This document shows, piece by piece, positions 1 through 4,523 of a stretch of 7,287 nucleotides of DNA (the first letter of the stretch is position 1; the number at the start of each line of letters is the position of its first letter). Below the pieces are notes generated by a model. That model was given only the letters and a program-made list of their open reading frames with translations. It was not told the origin of the DNA and searched no databases. The DNA is from Verrucomicrobiota bacterium (GTDB taxonomy: Bacteria > Verrucomicrobiota > Verrucomicrobiia > Limisphaerales > UBA9464), in assembly GCA_947464705.1 (NCBI GenBank), contig CANHYD010000114.1:1-7287 (forward strand), read 5' to 3'. The translations under genes and the position numbers were made by a program.

Positions 1-32
1 AGACGATAGAAGGACTTCATAGGAGAGTGATC

Positions 33-167
33 GTGGAAAAGACTGCCCGAAGCCCTGCCGGACCGCCAGCAGGACCTCGGGCACGCCGGCACAAAAAGCA
101 AAACTACGCCGACCGCAGGACACTTATTGGTCATGAGACCGGCACGGGCCCGGCGGTGCAGGTCTAA
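33..167 (+). CDS. possible small ORF, 44 codons, weakly supported
   Basis: A GTG at 33 lies 7 nt after an AGGAG Shine-Dalgarno-like string (21-25), and the frame stays open to TAA at 165-167. The same frame is also open to the left edge, so this could instead be the 3' end of a longer gene entering from outside the window. The product would be basic (RARRHKKQNYADRR in the middle) and matches no family I recognise. Third-position GC is about 61%, lower than it appears in the surrounding genes, so codon use gives no support. It converges on the leftward gene ending at 179. The minus strand is also open here, in the frame that follows that gene's TGA, so openness alone means little. Confidence 0.2.
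   Translation: MEKTARSPAGPPAGPRARRHKKQNYADRRTLIGHETGTGPAVQV
137..164. other. stem-loop just past the leftward operon
   Basis: Arms 137-145 (GACCGGCAC) and 156-164 (GTGCAGGTC) pair at 8 of 9 positions around a 10-nt GC-rich loop that contains GGGCCC. On the minus strand it starts 14 nt after the TGA at 181-179. No T-run follows on that strand, so it is not a classic intrinsic terminator; it could act as a 3' mRNA-end or processing hairpin. A competing hairpin exists: GGTC at 129-132 can pair with the same GACC at 137-140 across ATGA. Confidence 0.3.
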
Positions 168-178
168 ATCCGGGAAGA

Positions 179-637
179 TCAGAGAAGAACGCGAAATCTC
201 GGGTCTACCGTCATTGCGCTGCCGATATTCGTCTTGGGCTTCGAGTTATCGAAAAATATCGTGAACGTATATTTGTAAAGACTCGTTTTCGCCTCCTTGG
301 GAACTTCAAACGAAATCCGGCCTCCAGTCGGTGCACTCCCCACCCTGAACTCGATCCTGGGTCCCTCGGTCTTAACGGGCAGGAGGCCAACCGCCAACGC
401 TCCGATATGGCATGAAAAAGTCACCGCGGCCCCAGGTCGGACGGCTAACTCACCATCTAGGACCGGCGCCAAGGTATTGGTGGAGTAGGTCACGCGGCCG
501 AACGTGTCCAAGCCAATGACGACATCGGCCACCGCCAACGCATCGACCTTCTTGAGTTTGGGTGCCGCCTTGGAGGCCTTGGCGACGGCCGAGGTCTTGG
601 AGACGGATGGTTTCTTGGTTTTGCTGGGTGTTTTCAT
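179..637 (-). CDS. unrecognised 152-aa protein with lysine-rich N-terminal tail
   Basis: I do not recognise a family. The ATG at 637-635 overlaps the TGA of the upstream cyclase gene as ATGA, so the two are almost certainly co-transcribed and translationally coupled; only a weak purine-rich GAAGAAA precedes it. Residues 1-30 contain ten lysines and no acidic residue, mixed with Ser, Thr, Pro and Ala, like a disordered nucleic-acid- or polyanion-binding tail. Residues about 39-152 alternate hydrophobic and polar residues in a beta-rich pattern (IEFRVG, GRISFEVP, YKYTFTIFF) and end in DPRFRVLL, which would suit a small beta-sandwich. There is a single cysteine (Cys76). I see no signal peptide, membrane helix or catalytic motif. 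It may be a partner or effector of the cyclase, inferred from coupling only. An A7 run just before the start raises the possibility of a fused product. Confidence 0.85.
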   Translation of the reverse strand: MKTPSKTKKPSVSKTSAVAKASKAAPKLKKVDALAVADVVIGLDTFGRVTYSTNTLAPVLDGELAVRPGAAVTFSCHIGALAVGLLPVKTEGPRIEFRVGSAPTGGRISFEVPKEAKTSLYKYTFTIFFDNSKPKTNIGSAMTVDPRFRVLL

Positions 638-3099
638 GTTTTTTTCTTCAACGAGCGTTCATCGCCCTTGAAATCCTTGAGCAACGGTCTTAGCGGCCAC
701 TCTTCGCTCATGCGTTCCTCGGAGATGCCGAGTCGGTGGGCCATTCGCATTGACTCCAACGCCCGGTCTTTCTGTCCCGCCATCGACTCAACGATCGCGC
801 TGACCAACCATGCATCCGGGTTCTTTTGAGATTCGGAGAGCAAACGCCCCAATTCGGTCATCGCTTCGGCGGAACGTCCCAAAGCGGCCAGGCAAAGGGA
901 CCGATCCATGCGATCATTCGCAGAATTGATGGCGTGCTTGGAGAGACGCCGGATTCTCTGATCCAGCGACCGGAGAGCGCGCTCGTACTCCACTAGTGCG
1001 CGTGCATGGCCTTCTGAGTCGCCTCGGGACATCAGCGCTTCGCCAAGGACCATGGCACACCCGATGTTGCCGGGAGCCTCTCGGGTTGCTCTTTCCAATT
1101 CCCTCAGGGCTCGGTCCGGCTCATCCACCAGCAACGCCCATCCCAACCTCATACGGATCTCGCCGGCCATCACCAGCGAAGGGTTGTTAGCGAGGGCTTC
1201 TTCCAAGAGTTTCCTCCCGGCAGGTCTATCTCCACGATGCAGCAGGGCCAAGGTGCCGGCATTCGCAGTCCCTTGGTAATTGCCGGGTGCTATCCGAGCG
1301 ACTTTCTGGAATTCCTGCTCAGCCAAGTCGAAAAGCCCCTCGCCCATCAAAAACTTACCCCTCAGATTGTAGGCGTACCAATCGCCACGATCCAGGGCGG
1401 TGGCCCGGTCGAACTCGGCGGAGGCTTCCTCAGTCTGCCCCATCTTTCCCAGAGCCCACGCCAGATCCACCCGGGCCCGACTGTTGGATCGACTCAGCTC
1501 CAAGGCTTTGCGGAGATGCGGTACTGCCTCAGAAGGTCGGTCGGTCAACACCAGGATCATCCCCAGGACAGCGCTGGCTCGCCCGGACGCGGGTTTCCGC
1601 AGGGCATTCCTCTCGGCGACCGTCTCGGCCAGGATAAGATCCTCGGGATCCTGATTCTGCTCGAAGGTCCAGAATAGCGCCTCGGCATAATCGGCACAAA
1701 TATCTCGATCCTCCGGGCGTTGGGTGTGGGCCAACCGAAGGTCCCGGACCGCCTTCTCGAGACTGCCCTTCACATGTCGATTCCGGAGGGCACCCAGACC
1801 CTCCAGGTGCAACTCAGCCACCTGTGGATCAACCGGGGGCGAGGGTTCCTCGGAAACGGCCGGCACGTGGGAACCACCGGAGCCACCCCCCTTCGATCCG
1901 GAAGCCCCCAGCCATCCGGCCAACAGCCCAGCCAAACGCTCCTCGAACTGAGCGAGGGTCTCTTCCGGTTTCTGGGTGACGTCGCCCGAGCGTCGTTCGA
2001 TGAAGGCCCCGTTGGCGGCACGGGCCTGCAAGCTCACCTTCAACCGCCGTCGGTTGAGTGCGGCAGAGACGCTCCCCTCGACAACCAGGTCGGCCGCCAA
2101 CTTGGAACCCGCCAACGCGGCATTGGTCACGCCATTCTCCACCGCGTCGCGTAGCGGCGAGAAACGCAGGGTTTTGGATTCCGCGACCCGCTCCTGAAGC
2201 CGGGCTTCGACCCGCTCGGCCAGACCAATGCCGAAATCGTCGGCCCGAGGGTCCGCCTCGAGGGAGTGGAACGGCAGGATGGCCAAACGCTCTGTCCGGG
2301 GCGAAAGCCACCGCCAGCCGAGCAGGCCACCCAGAATCAGCAGGGCAACACCGACACTGAGGGCCGTCCACGGCAACCGCCGGACCGGGTGGGGCGTCGG
2401 ATCCGCAGCGGGCTCGGACACCAGCAGCACCTCGGCAACCTGCCCTTCAATCAATGCTCCCGGCGGCTTCCAGAACGGGGCGACACCGGCCTCGCCCACC
2501 TCATGGACTTCGACCGGAAGGTCGATGCCTTTCATGGCATAGCGGCCATGCCGCTCCCAGCGCACCGCTCCCAAATCGCCGGCTCCACGCGCGACGGCCT
2601 CACGGGCGCTCTCGAAGACAAGCGAACTGGTGAGGATCTGATCCGCCCCGGCCAGCGACATCAGGCGCGCGCAGAGGTCCACCTGGATCCCATAGAGATC
2701 GTGGACCCGTCGATGGTCCGCTTTCTCGATCACCACTTCGCCCAAGTGAATTCCGACCCGGTCCCGTAAGGGAGTCTCGTCGGGGCGGGCAGAGTTCCGG
2801 AGCGTGTTCTGGAGACCCAACGCGAAGAGCACCGCGTCGGAGGGTCGCGCGAAGGCCAGAAAGAACGAATCGCCCGCGGTGCTGATCTCAGCCGCCTCCG
2901 GAAATCCTGCCAGCAGCCGCCGAACCATATCGTGGTGCTCCTGGATGCGACGGACCCCAAGCCAATCGCCCAACCGCTGCTTGAGTTGGGTCGACCCCAC
3001 CAGGTCGGTGAACACCAGGGTCACCAACCCGGTCTGATGCTTCCGGCTGAAGGCTTGAATTCGGCCCTCATTGCCGGCTTTGTCGACTTCAACTCTCAT
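634..3099 (-). CDS. class III adenylate/guanylate cyclase-like protein with TM helix, TolB/FlgO-like domain and TPR repeats
   Basis: The product is 821 aa from ATG 3099; an in-frame TTG at 3117 would add six residues. Residues about 24-200 are a class III cyclase domain: VFTDLVGST holds the first metal Asp (Asp32), AGDSFFLAF the second (Asp77), and DLYGIQVDLCARL carries the purine-site Asp134 and transition-state Arg145. Two canonical positions differ: the purine-site Lys is Ser73 and the transition-state Asn is Asp141. One transmembrane helix follows at about 242-264 (TALSVGVALLILGGLLG). Residues about 270-398 resemble the TolB/FlgO-like domain (LAILPF, later DLVVEGSV). A Gly/Ser/Pro linker (about 399-424) leads to degenerate TPR helices to about 790. 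The predicted topology is cytosolic cyclase with sensor or scaffold domains outside. It is the first gene of the leftward operon, coupled by ATGA to the 152-aa gene. The domain call is firm; cyclase activity is not assured. Confidence 0.93.
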   Translation of the reverse strand: MRVEVDKAGNEGRIQAFSRKHQTGLVTLVFTDLVGSTQLKQRLGDWLGVRRIQEHHDMVRRLLAGFPEAAEISTAGDSFFLAFARPSDAVLFALGLQNTLRNSARPDETPLRDRVGIHLGEVVIEKADHRRVHDLYGIQVDLCARLMSLAGADQILTSSLVFESAREAVARGAGDLGAVRWERHGRYAMKGIDLPVEVHEVGEAGVAPFWKPPGALIEGQVAEVLLVSEPAADPTPHPVRRLPWTALSVGVALLILGGLLGWRWLSPRTERLAILPFHSLEADPRADDFGIGLAERVEARLQERVAESKTLRFSPLRDAVENGVTNAALAGSKLAADLVVEGSVSAALNRRRLKVSLQARAANGAFIERRSGDVTQKPEETLAQFEERLAGLLAGWLGASGSKGGGSGGSHVPAVSEEPSPPVDPQVAELHLEGLGALRNRHVKGSLEKAVRDLRLAHTQRPEDRDICADYAEALFWTFEQNQDPEDLILAETVAERNALRKPASGRASAVLGMILVLTDRPSEAVPHLRKALELSRSNSRARVDLAWALGKMGQTEEASAEFDRATALDRGDWYAYNLRGKFLMGEGLFDLAEQEFQKVARIAPGNYQGTANAGTLALLHRGDRPAGRKLLEEALANNPSLVMAGEIRMRLGWALLVDEPDRALRELERATREAPGNIGCAMVLGEALMSRGDSEGHARALVEYERALRSLDQRIRRLSKHAINSANDRMDRSLCLAALGRSAEAMTELGRLLSESQKNPDAWLVSAIVESMAGQKDRALESMRMAHRLGISEERMSEEWPLRPLLKDFKGDERSLKKKT

Positions 3100-3237
3100 C
3101 GGTAACCCATACACCAATCGACCGCAGAATCACCGCCCGGTTTGAACTTGGAGTTGCGATCAACAATGACTACCGATCGCACAATAGATCGCTTTTTTCT
3201 GGTCTGACTCTGCAGATGATCCTCAATTGATCCGCTT
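3100..3237. promoter_or_regulatory. divergent intergenic control region with GATC-centred repeats
   Basis: This 138-bp gap separates the two divergent operons and must hold both sets of start signals. It is visibly more AT-rich than the genes. GCGATC at 3156-3161 is inverted relative to GATCGC at 3175-3180 and 3187-3192; the last copy is followed by T6 (3193-3198), so a stem of 3156-3161 with 3187-3192, or of CGATC 3174-3178 with GATCG 3187-3191, has a terminator-like or attenuator-like look on the plus strand. TGATCC is directly repeated at 3217-3222 and 3228-3233, 11 bp apart, just before the ATG at 3238. I could not find a convincing sigma-70 -35/-10 pair for either direction. Operator function is inferred. 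Confidence 0.5.
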
Positions 3238-3729
3238 ATGCAACCCACACCCGTCATCAAAGTGCTCGCGTTGAGCAACCAGCAACGAGCCGACCTGCTG
3301 GAGCAGTCGGCCTGGTCTTTGAGTTTTACCCGGACCGACTTGATGATTTTGGCTGAATTCATGAAGGCCTGCTCCGGGGAGGCGGGCACCGTGCTGTGTA
3401 AGGAGGGCGATACCGATTCCTTCCTGGGGATCGTCATCGAGGGCGGGGCGACCGTCCTGAAATGCTCCTCGGACGGGTCCCAGTCGGTGGTGGGTCGCTT
3501 GGGCAAAGACAAATCCTTCGGCGAAATGTCGGTGCTCAACCGCGAACCGCGTTCGGCCACGGTGGTGGCTGACACCCATGTCCGGTTGCTCGTCCTGCAA
3601 CGGGGCGAATTCGACCGGCTTCTCGACAGCCAACCCAAGCTGGCGGCCAAGTTCCTGCTTCGTATTGCGCGGCTCCTCAGTCAACGCTTGCGCGAGACCA
3701 CCGGCCAACTGGCCGAGCACCTCGCCTAG
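3238..3729 (+). CDS. stand-alone cyclic-nucleotide-binding (CRP/CAP-type) domain protein
   Basis: The product is 163 aa. Residues about 33-150 form a cNMP-binding beta-roll: the glycine-containing turn GDTDSFLGIVIEG (57-69), then the phosphate-binding cassette FGEMSVLNREPRSATVVA with Gly95, Glu96, Arg105, Ser106 and Ala107, the residues that in this superfamily hold the ribose and cyclic phosphate. A helix (about 133-153) follows and the protein ends in GQLAEHLA. There is no room for the C-terminal helix-turn-helix of CRP/FNR regulators (normally about 200-230 aa), so it probably works through a protein partner. Residues 1-32 form a short N-terminal extension. It is the first gene of the rightward operon: the sigma gene starts 14 nt after its stop, and it sits back to back with the cyclase gene. 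No clear Shine-Dalgarno precedes ATG 3238, but no better in-frame start exists upstream. Confidence 0.92.
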   Translation: MQPTPVIKVLALSNQQRADLLEQSAWSLSFTRTDLMILAEFMKACSGEAGTVLCKEGDTDSFLGIVIEGGATVLKCSSDGSQSVVGRLGKDKSFGEMSVLNREPRSATVVADTHVRLLVLQRGEFDRLLDSQPKLAAKFLLRIARLLSQRLRETTGQLAEHLA

Positions 3730-3743
3730 GTGCCTGCTCATTA

Positions 3744-4523
3744 ATGAGTTTCGCCCCCCAATTCCGCGAGACCCGTTGGACACAGGTCCGGCGGGCAAAA
3801 CTCGATTCGCCCGAGGGTCAACGGGCCCTGTCGGAGCTGTGCGCTGCGTACTACGAACCGGTCACGGCCTTCTTGCGACGCACCCTGCCGGCACCCGACC
3901 CAGACGCGGCACTGGAACTCTCCCATGCCTTCTTCGCCCGACTGATGGCCGGCGGGGCCATCGCCCACGCCAGCGAAGACCAGGGGCGGTTCCGATCCTA
4001 CCTGCTCGGGGCCCTCAAGCACTTCGTAGCCCGACAGCGGGAGGCCGAGGGACGGCTCAAGCGGGGCGCGGCGATCGAACACCTATCGACCGATGCTTCA
4101 CCGGATGGGCGACCACCGCTGGCACTTCCCGACCCGGGCCAACTCTCACCCGACGAGGCCTACGATCGGCAATGGGCGCTGACTGTGCTTCGGCGGGCGA
4201 TGGAGTCCCTGCAGCAGGAATGCATCCACGAGGGGCGCGGCGAATTCTTTGAAGAGGCCAAGCCCTGGCTCACCGGAGATGCAGGCCATGGCGACCAGAA
4301 GGACCTGGCCCGGCGCATCGGGATGAACGAGACGGCCCTCAAGGTGGCGATCCACCGACTCCGGCGGCGATTCCGTGACCGGCTGCGGGCTGAGATCGCG
4401 GCCACTCTGGAACATCCCGAAGGGATTGAATCGGAGCTCCAGGCGCTCTTTGCGGCGCTGGAAAGAAAGTCGATGAATCCCGGTAACCCTTCGCCCGTGC
4501 CACGGCAGGAAACCGGTGCATGA
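3744..4523 (+). CDS. ECF-type RNA polymerase sigma factor of the kinase-linked Verrucomicrobiota/Planctomycetota kind
   Basis: The product is 259 aa, longer than ordinary ECF sigmas (about 170-200 aa). The start FRETRWTQV is typical of sigma factors encoded next to Hanks-type kinases in these phyla. Residues about 25-100 are region 2 (LCAAYYEPVTAFLRR, then LSHAFFARLM and GRFRSYLLGALKHFVARQ), which contacts core polymerase and the -10 element. A linker with DPGQLSPDEAYDRQW (130-144) leads to region 4 at about 145-220, with a helix-turn-helix near 186-212 (KDLARRIGMNETALKVAIHRLRRR) for the -35 element. Residues about 222-259 are an extension of unknown role. It lies 14 nt after the cNMP-binding gene and its TGA overlaps the kinase ATG as ATGA, so the three genes form one operon. 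Only a weak TAGG precedes ATG 3744, overlapping the upstream stop codon, so translation is probably coupled. No classical anti-sigma gene is adjacent; the kinase may take that role. Confidence 0.92.
   Translation: MSFAPQFRETRWTQVRRAKLDSPEGQRALSELCAAYYEPVTAFLRRTLPAPDPDAALELSHAFFARLMAGGAIAHASEDQGRFRSYLLGALKHFVARQREAEGRLKRGAAIEHLSTDASPDGRPPLALPDPGQLSPDEAYDRQWALTVLRRAMESLQQECIHEGRGEFFEEAKPWLTGDAGHGDQKDLARRIGMNETALKVAIHRLRRRFRDRLRAEIAATLEHPEGIESELQALFAALERKSMNPGNPSPVPRQETGA

Noticed and set aside
1..134. Minus-strand frame from ATG 134 with a hydrophobic start ending in VPAC, resembling a lipoprotein signal
   Set aside because: It has no Shine-Dalgarno, Pro at -2 does not suit a lipobox, the tail is Arg/Ser-rich shadow-like sequence, and it competes with the plus-strand frame. 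It cannot be judged without sequence to the left.
1829..2371. 180-codon minus-strand frame inside the cyclase gene
   Set aside because: It overlaps the cyclase/TolB coding frame in another register and has a composition typical of shadow frames.
1237..2769. Several plus-strand open frames of 75-167 codons
   Set aside because: All are antisense to the cyclase-TPR gene, have no recognised motifs, and have no convincing ribosome sites.
3100..3117. TTG start at 3117 for the cyclase gene
   Set aside because: It adds only six non-conserved residues. ATG at 3099 still leaves a full cyclase domain and is the commoner start codon; the choice is not certain because neither has a strong Shine-Dalgarno.
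3096..3798. Two long minus-strand open frames (191 and 184 codons)
   Set aside because: They are antisense to the cNMP-binding gene, which has clear family motifs. Neither frame shows a domain, and both run across the intergenic region or neighbouring gene ends.
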